NCBI GenBank assembly: GCA_947490345.1
Contig: CANLGL010000003.1
Location: forward strand, 62,001-126,000
Source of the DNA: Deltaproteobacteria bacterium
GTDB lineage: Bacteria; Myxococcota_A; UBA796; SXON01
Direction: 5' to 3'
Length of the DNA stretch: 64,000 nt
The notes beneath the pieces were generated by a model. That model saw only the letters and a program-made list of their open reading frames with translations, was not told where the DNA came from and made no database searches. Made by a program: the position numbers and the translations under genes. Every line of letters starts with the position of its first letter. Position 1 is the first letter of the stretch. Positions 26,903-34,961 of this stretch are shown one piece after another.

Positions 26903-27861
26903 GGCCGCTCCTGCCAGCCGGTCAGAGCTGTGAAGTCGGGGCAGGCTTCGCCCAGGTAGTCCCCGCGCCAATACACGCTGCCGCAGCCGTCGCAATAGGC
27001 CGGGAAGCTCGGCGCCCCGCTGTAGGCCGGCCCATCGAAGCTGACCTCGTACCATGTACCCGCACTGTCACGCAGGCGGACCGCCCCGCCCGGCTCGGCA
27101 GCACAGCTGGTTCCGGTCGCGGCGTTTTCCAGGTACACCGAATCGAAGTTCACCGCGGTGACGGTGTCGTCGATGTCGGCGAGGCTGCCGGTCAATGTGG
27201 TGTACAGCGCCCCGCTGTCGTAGCGGTAGGTGTACAAGTACAGGTCCATCGAGATCCCGCGGGACAACCAGGAGTCCTCGAAGCTGTCCCCCTCCCACTT
27301 GAACGTGCCCTGGATCTGCTCGTAGGCAGCCCGGTAGGCATAGGCGTAGTAGTCGATGTCGTAATAGTATGCGTAGCCGCTGCCCGTCAGGCGTTGCCCG
27401 TCCGAACGAGTCAGCGTCGCGGCGCTGGTGTACAGGTAGAAGTAGCGGTCGTAGGTGTAATACCCGCCGTCGTAGTCGCGGTATCCCTGGTAGTAGGCGT
27501 ACCCGTCGAAGGTGGCGCCGGCTTCGGAGGTGCAGTCGGCCGACCAGATGTATTGGTTGTAGAGTGTCAGATACTCGGGATAATAATACGGACAGGCGGG
27601 GTCGTCGCGCTCGGCCCAGATGCCCTCGTAGGCGTCTGCAAGGTCACGGGGATCCACCGAAAGCGCCGCGGCAAACGCCCGGGTGATGCCGGCGGCCACG
27701 TCTTCAGCGGACATCGAGGGCGTGGCAGACTCACCGGTGTCCTCGACCACATACGGCGAAGGATCGACAACCGGGTCGGGCGCGGCATCGACCGCCGTCG
27801 CAGGCTCCTCCACCGGCGCGCAGGCGACCAGGGCGGCGAAGGCGAGGGGGGCAGCGCGCAT
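26893..27861 (-). CDS. tyrosine-rich lipoprotein, function unknown
   Basis: Starting at the ATG at 27861 gives MRAAPLAFAALVACAP, a clear lipoprotein signal with lipobox VAC. The 322-residue product has an extraordinary central region dense in Tyr, Asp and Gly (YAYYQGYRDYDGGYYTYD, YAYYYDIDYYAYAYR) and then a beta-rich C-terminal part with a CDGCG pair. No family was recognised. It overlaps the DUF1549-like gene and so belongs to the same exported set. Dense Tyr could serve adhesion, cross-linking or redox stacking; that is only a guess. Confidence 0.7.
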   Translation of the reverse strand: MRAAPLAFAALVACAPVEEPATAVDAAPDPVVDPSPYVVEDTGESATPSMSAEDVAAGITRAFAAALSVDPRDLADAYEGIWAERDDPACPYYYPEYLTLYNQYIWSADCTSEAGATFDGYAYYQGYRDYDGGYYTYDRYFYLYTSAATLTRSDGQRLTGSGYAYYYDIDYYAYAYRAAYEQIQGTFKWEGDSFEDSWLSRGISMDLYLYTYRYDSGALYTTLTGSLADIDDTVTAVNFDSVYLENAATGTSCAAEPGGAVRLRDSAGTWYEVSFDGPAYSGAPSFPAYCDGCGSVYWRGDYLGEACPDFTALTGWQERPWE

Positions 27862-27910
27862 CGGGTCGCGCGAGACTACCATGGGTGCCATTAAAAGGGG
27901 AGGCGCCCCA

Positions 27911-28291
27911 TCAGTGGCCGAAGGTGCCACAGCCCAGCCACCAGTACAGGCGTACGCGGTCGTCGTCGGACACCCCGCCGCGCGGCGGCATCGATGGGGA
28001 CGCGCTCGCAGCGAGGGCGAGGATGCCGTCGGCGTGGGTCCAGACCTGCTCCACGGTGTCGTAGGTGTGGTCCAGCGGGGCGCCGTGCCGGTCGCTGGCA
28101 GAGGCGGCGTGACAGCCGTTGCAGTGTTCGATCACGAACCCGTGGCCGAAGTTGTCCCAGTCCAGTGTGGCGGCCCCGGCGCAGCGGTCGGCGGTGTCCG
28201 CCTCTCCCGAGTCGGCCTCACCCGAGTCCGAGGCGGCCGTTTCCACCGGAGTGGTGACCGGGCACGCCACGAGCGTCAGGACCAGGACCAT
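27911..28291 (-). CDS. small lipoprotein with one CXXCH haem motif
   Basis: The ATG at 28291 gives MVLVLTLVACP, a lipoprotein signal (lipobox LVAC), then an Asp/Glu/Ser linker. A cytochrome c-like core follows: FVIEHCNGCHAASASDRHG with a later MPPRGG that may give the Met ligand. The 126-residue product is monohaem-sized, so it is likely an electron carrier outside the inner membrane. The track ORF adds 77 spurious residues upstream. It is 49 bases before the Tyr-rich gene, the first gene of the set running to 24026. Confidence 0.75.
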   Translation of the reverse strand: MVLVLTLVACPVTTPVETAASDSGEADSGEADTADRCAGAATLDWDNFGHGFVIEHCNGCHAASASDRHGAPLDHTYDTVEQVWTHADGILALAASASPSMPPRGGVSDDDRVRLYWWLGCGTFGH

Positions 28292-28322
28292 GGGGGGTTC
28301 TATCTCCCGGTTAGCAGGAAGC

Positions 28323-28742
28323 ATGTTCCGCCGGAATCTCAGCCCCCCGACCCGCCTCCGTTTGCGCCAGGTCCTCACCGCCATCGCCGAGGCCGAGGTC
28401 GCCGATGAGCTCGGCCGGGACGACCTCGCCGGCGTGCCGCTCCTCGCCGAGACCGTTGTCGTCCTCGAGCGCCGCCTCCTCGGGATGCCCGCCCACTTCG
28501 CGGCTGGCATGGTCGGGCTCACCTTGATTTTCGACCGCTCGGCGGTGCTTACCGACGGCGCGCCCTACCGGCTCCTGCCACTCGCCAAGCGCCGGGTCGC
28601 CTTCGCGCGGCTGCGCGGCCTCCCCCTGGGCCCTCTGGGCAACTTCACCACGTTCTTCGACAAGATGGCTCCGTTCATCTTCTGGTCCCAACTCGAAGAG
28701 CATGGGCAGATCCAGACCGTACTCGGCGAGAGCGCGTCGTGA
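28323..28742 (+). CDS. small partner protein of the GMC oxidoreductase
   Basis: The ATG at 28323 has AGGA before it and the 139-residue product overlaps the GMC gene by four bases. It resembles the small proteins found before GMC oxidoreductases and gluconate dehydrogenase-type flavoproteins. It is helical and without cysteines, with conserved-looking FARLRGLPLGPLGNFTTFFD near the end. There is no signal peptide. It probably forms a complex with the oxidoreductase; the comparison is by memory of context, not alignment. Confidence 0.55.
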   Translation: MFRRNLSPPTRLRLRQVLTAIAEAEVADELGRDDLAGVPLLAETVVVLERRLLGMPAHFAAGMVGLTLIFDRSAVLTDGAPYRLLPLAKRRVAFARLRGLPLGPLGNFTTFFDKMAPFIFWSQLEEHGQIQTVLGESAS

Positions 28743-30178
28743 AACAGTTCAGCTCGGATGTGTTGGTGATCGGCTCGGGTCCCGGGGGGGCGATGACCGC
28801 GTGTACCGCCGCCGAAGCGGGCCGCGATGTGCTCCTCGTGGAGGAGGGCAGCCACCACGCGGTCGATTCGGCGCCGAGCTTTTCGTTGGCCGAGATGGAC
28901 CAGAAGTACCGCAATGGCGGACTCAACGTCACCTTCGGCGGCACGAGCATCACCTACCTGGAGGGGCGGTGTGTAGGCGGCGGCAGCGAAATCAACGCCG
29001 CGCTCTACCACCGCCCGCTGGAAAAAACGCTCCGCGAGTGGCAAGCGCAGACGCAGATCCGCGGCTTCGAGCCCGAGGCGCTTTGGCCCCACTTCGAGGC
29101 GGTCGAGGCCGACTGTAACGTCAACCTCGTGCGCGGCGGGAACGGTCCGGCCTCCGCACTTCTGCGTCGGGGCGCGGGGAGCATGGGCTGGTCCACTCGC
29201 GAGATCGCACGCTTCTGGAACTACGATGGCGACGCGCCGATCGCGGGGTTGTCGCGCGGTCGGCAGTCGATGACGGTGACGCTCGTTCCGCGCGCCGTGC
29301 GGGCGGGGGCCCGCCTGCTGCCCGACACCCGTGTGCTTCGGCTGCTCCGCGATGGGAAACGCGTCACTGGGGCGGTGGGCGAGCGGACCGTCAACGGCGA
29401 GCGCGAGAAGGTGGAGTTTCGCGCCAAAGACGTCTTCGTGTGCGCCGGTGCGGTCCAGACCCCGCGCCTGTTGCGTCGCTCCGGGTTCACCCACAACGTC
29501 GGCGACACGCTGCAACTCCACCCGATGATTCGCATCACCGCGCGCTTCCGGGAGCCCATCAACGACCTTGGGTACGGTGTGCCAACCGAGCAGGTCGATC
29601 AGTTCAAGCCGGAGCTGACCCTCGGGTGCAGCTACAGCTCCATTCCGCACCTGGCGCTGTGGATGGGCGCGTCGCTCGGAAACAAGCAGGCCCGGCTCCG
29701 CGACTGGCGGCGCACGGGCATCTTCTATGTCGCCGCCGTCGGCACCGGTGTCGGTCGGATTCGCGACTTGCCGCTGGTTGGCGAGCCGCTCATCCGACTC
29801 CCGCTGACCACCGCCGATCTGGCTCGGCTCGGCGAAGGGCTCCTTCGGTTGGGTCAGCTCTTGTTCGCCGCGGGGGCCGAGGAGCTGTCCAGCCCGGTCG
29901 ACGGAGCCCCTCCGATCCGCGACGTGGCGGCGCTCGAGGGTGTCGCGCGAGTGCTCCCGCAGGGGCGGATGCCGGTCTCCACGATTCACATTTTCTCGTC
30001 GGTGCCGATGGGCGAGGATGACGCGCGCACCGGCACGGACTCGTTCGGGCTCGTGTGGGGGTGCGACAATCTGCGCATCAATGACGCGAGTTTGTTTCCT
30101 GCCAGCCCGGCGGTGAACCCGCAGGGGACCGTGCTTGCCGTCGCCCGGCGCAACGTCATGCACTTCCTGCACGGCTGA
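28739..30178 (+). CDS. GMC-family FAD oxidoreductase
   Basis: The FAD-binding motif VLVIGSGPGGAMTACTAAEAG is at residues 9-29. YLEGRCVGGGSEINAALYHR is the GMC signature, and the C-terminal SSVPMGEDD..VNPQGTVLAVARR closes the flavin site. The 479-residue length is normal. It oxidises an alcohol or sterol-type substrate; which one is unknown. GTG start at 28739 overlaps the TGA of the small partner. There is no export signal. Confidence 0.9.
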   Translation: MKQFSSDVLVIGSGPGGAMTACTAAEAGRDVLLVEEGSHHAVDSAPSFSLAEMDQKYRNGGLNVTFGGTSITYLEGRCVGGGSEINAALYHRPLEKTLREWQAQTQIRGFEPEALWPHFEAVEADCNVNLVRGGNGPASALLRRGAGSMGWSTREIARFWNYDGDAPIAGLSRGRQSMTVTLVPRAVRAGARLLPDTRVLRLLRDGKRVTGAVGERTVNGEREKVEFRAKDVFVCAGAVQTPRLLRRSGFTHNVGDTLQLHPMIRITARFREPINDLGYGVPTEQVDQFKPELTLGCSYSSIPHLALWMGASLGNKQARLRDWRRTGIFYVAAVGTGVGRIRDLPLVGEPLIRLPLTTADLARLGEGLLRLGQLLFAAGAEELSSPVDGAPPIRDVAALEGVARVLPQGRMPVSTIHIFSSVPMGEDDARTGTDSFGLVWGCDNLRINDASLFPASPAVNPQGTVLAVARRNVMHFLHG

Positions 30179-30207
30179 CGGCGCCGTCCCGCTGGCCTTG
30201 ATCTCGC

Positions 30208-30213
30208 TACAAT
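30208..30213 (+). promoter_or_regulatory. TACAAT -10 box for leaderless kinase transcript
   Basis: TACAAT lies exactly six bases before the GTG at 30220. No Shine-Dalgarno is present and no good -35 was seen. The same hexamer and spacing recur at 51701. Confidence 0.5.
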
Positions 30214-30219
30214 AGCGCC

Positions 30220-33200
30220 GTGAACGAACCCGAAGCACGCACCCGGCCCCCGTACGCCCCGTTGAGGACGGGTGGGGGTGCGGGTTGGTTGTGGGCCCGC
30301 AATGCCGCCATGGCGCTCCCTCCCGACCGTCCGAAGCTTCGGTTCCTCGATCAGCTCGGCAGCGGCGGGATGGGGGCGGTGTACCGCGCCTGGGATCTGG
30401 CCATGGGCGTTGAGGTCGCTGCCAAACAGGTTCTGGTGCCGGGGCCCGAGTCGGCCGCCCAGCTCAAGCACGAGTTCCGCATGTCGCGCGGGGCGGTGCA
30501 TCCGAACCTCGTGGCGCTCTACGAGCTCGTCGTCGACGACCTCGGCGCCTTCTTCACCATGGAGCTGGTCCCCGGGTCGGAGATCGTGCCTTACTTGCGA
30601 CGGGGGCTGCCGCCTGGCGTTCCGCTCGACCCCGAGGGTGTTGCGGAGCTGCGGCGTGTTTTTTCCGGGCTCGTCGATGGCGTTTCTGCGCTCCACCGGG
30701 CGGGGGTGGTCCACCGTGATCTCAAGCCGGCGAACGTGCTGGTCACCAGCGCGGGTCGGGTGGTGGTGCTCGATCTGGGTGTCGCCGCGCCGTGGGGGCA
30801 GAACGCCGGGCCGTCGTCGGTGACGCCGGTGGGAACGCCATCCTACATGCCGCCCGAACAGGCGCTGGGACAGGACCCGGTGCCGGCGTCGGATGCCTGG
30901 GCGCTTGGCTGCATCTTGAGCGAGTCCATGACCGGCGTGCGTGGGTGGGGGGCGATGTGGGGCGCGGCCGCCATGTCGGCCGGGGCCTTCCCGATGGAGC
31001 GGCCCGACGGTCCCGACGATTTGGTGGAGCTCAGCATGCGCCTCCGCGCGTGGGAGCCGACCGACCGGATGACGCTAGAGGCGGCCGCGGAGGTCCTCGG
31101 CGGCGCTGCCGCGGTGAGCGTGTCGGGTTGGGCTCCGTTGCGGGAGCCGCAGTTCTTCGATCGTGAGGACGAGCGGCAGGCCCTCCGAGCCCAGATCGAC
31201 GGTGACGGTCCCTCCCTGGTGATCGTACAGGGCGAGGCGGGTCGGGGAAAGTCGGCCGTGGTGCGCGAGGTGCTCCGGGTGGTACAGGCCAGCCCAGCGC
31301 ACGTGGTGGTGAGCGGCCGGTGCGACGACGCGGAGTCGGTGCCCTTCCGCGCCTGGGACGGGGTTGTTGATGCGCTGAGCGAGCGGCTCCTGGCCATGCG
31401 CGCGACCGAGGTGGAAGCCATCTCGCTTCGAAACCCGGGCGCACTGTTCAGCGCCTTCCCGGTTTTGGGTCGCGTGCCCTCGTTCAACGCCGACACCGCT
31501 CGGGCCCCGTCGGTGGACCCCATCGAATGGCAAAAAGAGGCCTTTGCCGGCTTTGTGGATCTGCTCGAACAGGTGGGCAGGTTGCGTCGCGTGGTGATCG
31601 CGATCGACGACGTGGCGGAGGGGGACGAGGACAGTGCCCGGCTTCTGGCCGCGGTCTTGCGTTCACCGAGCCTCAACGCCGCCGTGGTCCTGATCGGTCG
31701 CGACGGTGCGGCTTCGCCCCTTCTGGCGGCGATTCGCGCCCCTCATCCCGCCTGGTGCGTGCTGCAGCTGAACGTGGGGCCACTGGCGACGACCGACGCT
31801 GCTGCGATGCTGGTGGACCTCGGCGTCGATCGGAGCCGGCCGGACTTCGACGCGCTCGTTGCGCAGGCCGACGGCTCGCCTTTCCTCTTGACTGAGCTGG
31901 CCCAGCAGGCGCGGGACGGCTGGACCGTTCGCTCAATCGACGAGGCAATTCGCTTGAGGGTCTCGACGCTGGATGCCGACGCGCGCGCGCTCCTGGTGGC
32001 GGCGTCGGTGTGCGCCGCGCCGGATGGGCCGGACTTCCTCGGCGCGGTGGCGGGGCTGAGTGCCGGGGTTCGCGAAGCGGTCTATCGCCTGCGTCGCCTG
32101 CGCTTGCTGCGGTCGGTGGCCGGCGTGCCGCGCGAGCGGGTGGAGCCCCATCATGATCGGGTCGCTGCGGTCGTGCTTGCCGAGCTTCCGCGCGATGTCC
32201 TATCGCGACTACATGATCGCGCGGCGGAGCTGTTGGGCGCACGTCCGGGTGGCGAGCCGAACCGTCGATTGAGGCACCTCGTCGGGGCAGGCAAGGTCGT
32301 CGAGGCGGCGGTTTGCGCGGTCGAGGCGGGAGGGCTTGCGCTTGAAGCATTGGCCTTCGAGGCTGCGGTGGCGCTCTATGGCCAGGCTGTGGAGTTGGAG
32401 CCCACCGTCGAGCGCCTCGTGCTCCTGGCGGAAGCACTGCGGCTGGCGGGCCGGTTGAGTGAATCGGGCGCCGCGTTGGAGCGGGCGGCTTGTCTGGTCG
32501 AGTCGGGCGACCCGCGCGCTTGGGATCTGCACCGGGGGGCCGGCGAAGCGTGGTTGCGCGCCGGCGATCTCGCGCAAGGTCTGGCGGTGTTGACCCCCCT
32601 GCTTGAGCAGGTCGGGGTTCGACTGCCCGCCACGGCTGGCGCCGCGACTGCCGAGGGACTCTGGCTGCGGATCCGCTTCATGCTCTTCGGCAACCTCGGG
32701 CGCCAAGGGGCGTCGTCGCCCACGCCAGACAGCACGAGACGGATGGACCTATTATGGTCCGTCACCACCGGGCTCAGCATGCTCGATCCCGCGCGGGGTG
32801 ACGTGCTCGGCTTGCGGCACCTCTTGGATGCGGGGCGACAGGGCGACCCCTCACGCCGGGCGCGCGCCCTTGGCTTCGAGGCTTCGAATGAGGCGCTCGT
32901 CGGGAATGGGTTCTTCCTCGGCCGCGCGCGCGCGCTTTTGGAGCGTGCGGAGCCGTTGGCCGCAGACACCGGCCTCCCCGCGGACCGCGCGTGGGTGCTC
33001 CTCGCGCGCACGACCGTCCACGGGCTGGCGGGCGAGTTTCGTGAGTCGGCCCAGCTGGGCCTGGAGGCCGAGCGGCTCTACGTCGGCGAGTGCACCGGCG
33101 TTGACTGGGAGCTGATGGCGCTCCGGACCTACGTCAACGGGGCCCTGGCCCAGCTTGGTGAGGTGCGCCTCTTGCAGGATCGCGTGGTGCGAGGGCTGGA

Positions 33201-33825
33201 CGACGCCCTGCGACGGGAGCACGTCTTGGCGGCGATGGTGCACCGCGCCGGGCAGCCAGCCCTCGCCTGGTTGTGGCTCGATCGCCCGGAGGTCATCCTC
33301 GCTTCCGAGGCGCTGCCACCGGAGTCGCCGGGGGTCGACTTCTCGGCGCTCCGGTACTTCTCCATGGTGGCGACGGTTCGGGCGAGGTTGTACAGCGGCG
33401 ATCCGACGGGCGCGCGTGCCGCGCTCGACCTCAGTTGGGCGGGGATGCTGGCGGCCGGGTACCTCGGGTTCGCGTACACCCGGGTGGAAATGTTTGTGTT
33501 GCGCTCTCAGGTCCAGGCCGCCTCGGGCGAGCTGGCCGGGCTCAGCTCCGCGGCGGGTCGCATCGCGAAGGACACGCCTCTGGCCCATGCGGCTGCGTAC
33601 GCCGCGCTCGTCCGGGCGCTGGCGGCGCCAAGCGCGGTCACCTTTGCCGCGGCCGGCGAGGCCTTCGAGGCCAGGGAGCTCGCGGTGTCGGCGGCTGCCT
33701 GCCGTTGGCGCGCGGCGCGGCTCGATGGCCGTATGGCCGACGCTGAAACGATCATCGCCACTGCGCGCGCCTCGGGGATCGTGAACCCGGAACGCTACTT
33801 CGTGGGCTTCGCGCCGGTGGCTTGA
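30220..33825 (+). CDS. Ser/Thr protein kinase with STAND-type ATPase and TPR-like tail
   Basis: The Hanks kinase domain covers about residues 40-300: LGSGGMGAVYRAWD, Lys69 in AAKQV, HRDLKPAN (165-172), DLG for DFG, and GTPSYMPPEQ. Then comes an AAA_16-like ATPase: Walker A GEAGRGKS at about 338 and Walker B VVIAIDDVAEGDED. After it is a long helical region probably made of TPR units. Unlike the kinase at 5831, the P-loop here is intact. It is a cytoplasmic signalling protein whose targets are not evident. Its 3' end overlaps the convergent FAD monooxygenase by 31 bases. Confidence 0.9.
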   Translation: MNEPEARTRPPYAPLRTGGGAGWLWARNAAMALPPDRPKLRFLDQLGSGGMGAVYRAWDLAMGVEVAAKQVLVPGPESAAQLKHEFRMSRGAVHPNLVALYELVVDDLGAFFTMELVPGSEIVPYLRRGLPPGVPLDPEGVAELRRVFSGLVDGVSALHRAGVVHRDLKPANVLVTSAGRVVVLDLGVAAPWGQNAGPSSVTPVGTPSYMPPEQALGQDPVPASDAWALGCILSESMTGVRGWGAMWGAAAMSAGAFPMERPDGPDDLVELSMRLRAWEPTDRMTLEAAAEVLGGAAAVSVSGWAPLREPQFFDREDERQALRAQIDGDGPSLVIVQGEAGRGKSAVVREVLRVVQASPAHVVVSGRCDDAESVPFRAWDGVVDALSERLLAMRATEVEAISLRNPGALFSAFPVLGRVPSFNADTARAPSVDPIEWQKEAFAGFVDLLEQVGRLRRVVIAIDDVAEGDEDSARLLAAVLRSPSLNAAVVLIGRDGAASPLLAAIRAPHPAWCVLQLNVGPLATTDAAAMLVDLGVDRSRPDFDALVAQADGSPFLLTELAQQARDGWTVRSIDEAIRLRVSTLDADARALLVAASVCAAPDGPDFLGAVAGLSAGVREAVYRLRRLRLLRSVAGVPRERVEPHHDRVAAVVLAELPRDVLSRLHDRAAELLGARPGGEPNRRLRHLVGAGKVVEAAVCAVEAGGLALEALAFEAAVALYGQAVELEPTVERLVLLAEALRLAGRLSESGAALERAACLVESGDPRAWDLHRGAGEAWLRAGDLAQGLAVLTPLLEQVGVRLPATAGAATAEGLWLRIRFMLFGNLGRQGASSPTPDSTRRMDLLWSVTTGLSMLDPARGDVLGLRHLLDAGRQGDPSRRARALGFEASNEALVGNGFFLGRARALLERAEPLAADTGLPADRAWVLLARTTVHGLAGEFRESAQLGLEAERLYVGECTGVDWELMALRTYVNGALAQLGEVRLLQDRVVRGLDDALRREHVLAAMVHRAGQPALAWLWLDRPEVILASEALPPESPGVDFSALRYFSMVATVRARLYSGDPTGARAALDLSWAGMLAAGYLGFAYTRVEMFVLRSQVQAASGELAGLSSAAGRIAKDTPLAHAAAYAALVRALAAPSAVTFAAAGEAFEARELAVSAAACRWRAARLDGRMADAETIIATARASGIVNPERYFVGFAPVA

Positions 33826-34961
33826 GCAGCAGGGTCCGCGAACATCGCGGCGAAGCCGCTCAAGAGTGCCGCCGCCGGCACCGCGCTGAAGACGGTGTCT
33901 CTCACCTGTGCGGCGAACTCCGAGCCGGGGCACGACACTTGGGAGACCGCCCAGGACGCCCGCTGCAGTCCGGCGGTGCGCTCGGAACGTTGGCCTTCGT
34001 ACCTACGGAAAGCGGCCTCTGTCGGGCCGGCTTCGCTGGCGAGCGTCGCGGCCAAAACCACTGCATCCTCCAGCGCCATGCACACCCCTTGGCCGAGGTC
34101 TGGCGTGCAGGGGTGGGCCGCGTCGCCCAACAGGGAGATGCGCCCCGTGCCCCATACGGTCGACGGTGGGCGATCCTGCAGTTCGAAGCGGAGCCAACTG
34201 CCGTCCGGGGTCGTCGCGATCAGATCGGTGATGGGTGGCGGGTAGCCCCGGAAGCACGCCCGCAACGCGGCCATGTCCGCGACGCCGAAGGATGCGTGGG
34301 TGTAGGCATACCACCACGAGCCCGTCGCGTGGGGGATGTGAAGGAAGCGGCGCCCCTGCCCGTCGGTGCTGGTCAGCCGAGTCGCGTCGCTACCCGGGGT
34401 GGGGCTCGACCCGATCCAAGCGACCATGTTGGCGAGCCGGGGCGGCACGTCCCCGCGGAGGTACGTCGCGACTTTGGAATGGAAGCCGTCGGCGCCGACC
34501 AACGCTGCGGCCTCGATCTCTTCGCCACCGTCGAGGCGGACGCACACCCGATCACCTTCGGTGGTCGCGGATTCGACTGGCGCGCCCCACCTGACGTGCT
34601 CGCGTCCGAGCGCGCCGAGCAGGGCGTCGATAAGCCGCCCGCGCTCCAGGGCCATGAGCCAGCCGCCGCCGCCGGCGGCGAGCTTTCCGATCGGCAGGTC
34701 GTGGGTGAGCGCGCCGGTCCAGCCGCGGACGTGGACCCTCCGGAACGCCGGTCCCAGCGCCCTCGCAGGGCCCTCGCCGAGAACCGCGGCGAGCGCGCGC
34801 GTACCGTGGGGCCACAAGACGAGGGCTCCGCCGCCAGTGCGCGGTCCCTGGGCCTTCTCCACGACCCGCGCGTCGATCTCCGCGCGGCGCAAGAGGATGG
34901 CCAGCGCGAGCCCGCCTGGCCCGGCGCCGGCGATGAGAAACGGCCTACCGGCGTCCGCCAC
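33795..34961 (-). CDS. FAD-dependent monooxygenase (UbiH/PHBH type)
   Basis: The 388-residue product has the N-terminal FAD fold (IAGAGPGGLALAILLRRAEI), the middle ALVGADGFHSKV and the second FAD motif RISLLGDAAHPCTPDLGQG. This is the pattern of aromatic-ring and polyprenoid hydroxylases. It would use NAD(P)H and O2 to hydroxylate or epoxidise a substrate. It is the last gene of the polyprenyl synthase operon and overlaps the giant FAD gene by 17 bases, so the substrate is probably an isoprenoid made by that operon. Flavoenzyme type is sure, substrate inferred. Confidence 0.88.
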   Translation of the reverse strand: MADAGRPFLIAGAGPGGLALAILLRRAEIDARVVEKAQGPRTGGGALVLWPHGTRALAAVLGEGPARALGPAFRRVHVRGWTGALTHDLPIGKLAAGGGGWLMALERGRLIDALLGALGREHVRWGAPVESATTEGDRVCVRLDGGEEIEAAALVGADGFHSKVATYLRGDVPPRLANMVAWIGSSPTPGSDATRLTSTDGQGRRFLHIPHATGSWWYAYTHASFGVADMAALRACFRGYPPPITDLIATTPDGSWLRFELQDRPPSTVWGTGRISLLGDAAHPCTPDLGQGVCMALEDAVVLAATLASEAGPTEAAFRRYEGQRSERTAGLQRASWAVSQVSCPGSEFAAQVRDTVFSAVPAAALLSGFAAMFADPAAQATGAKPTK

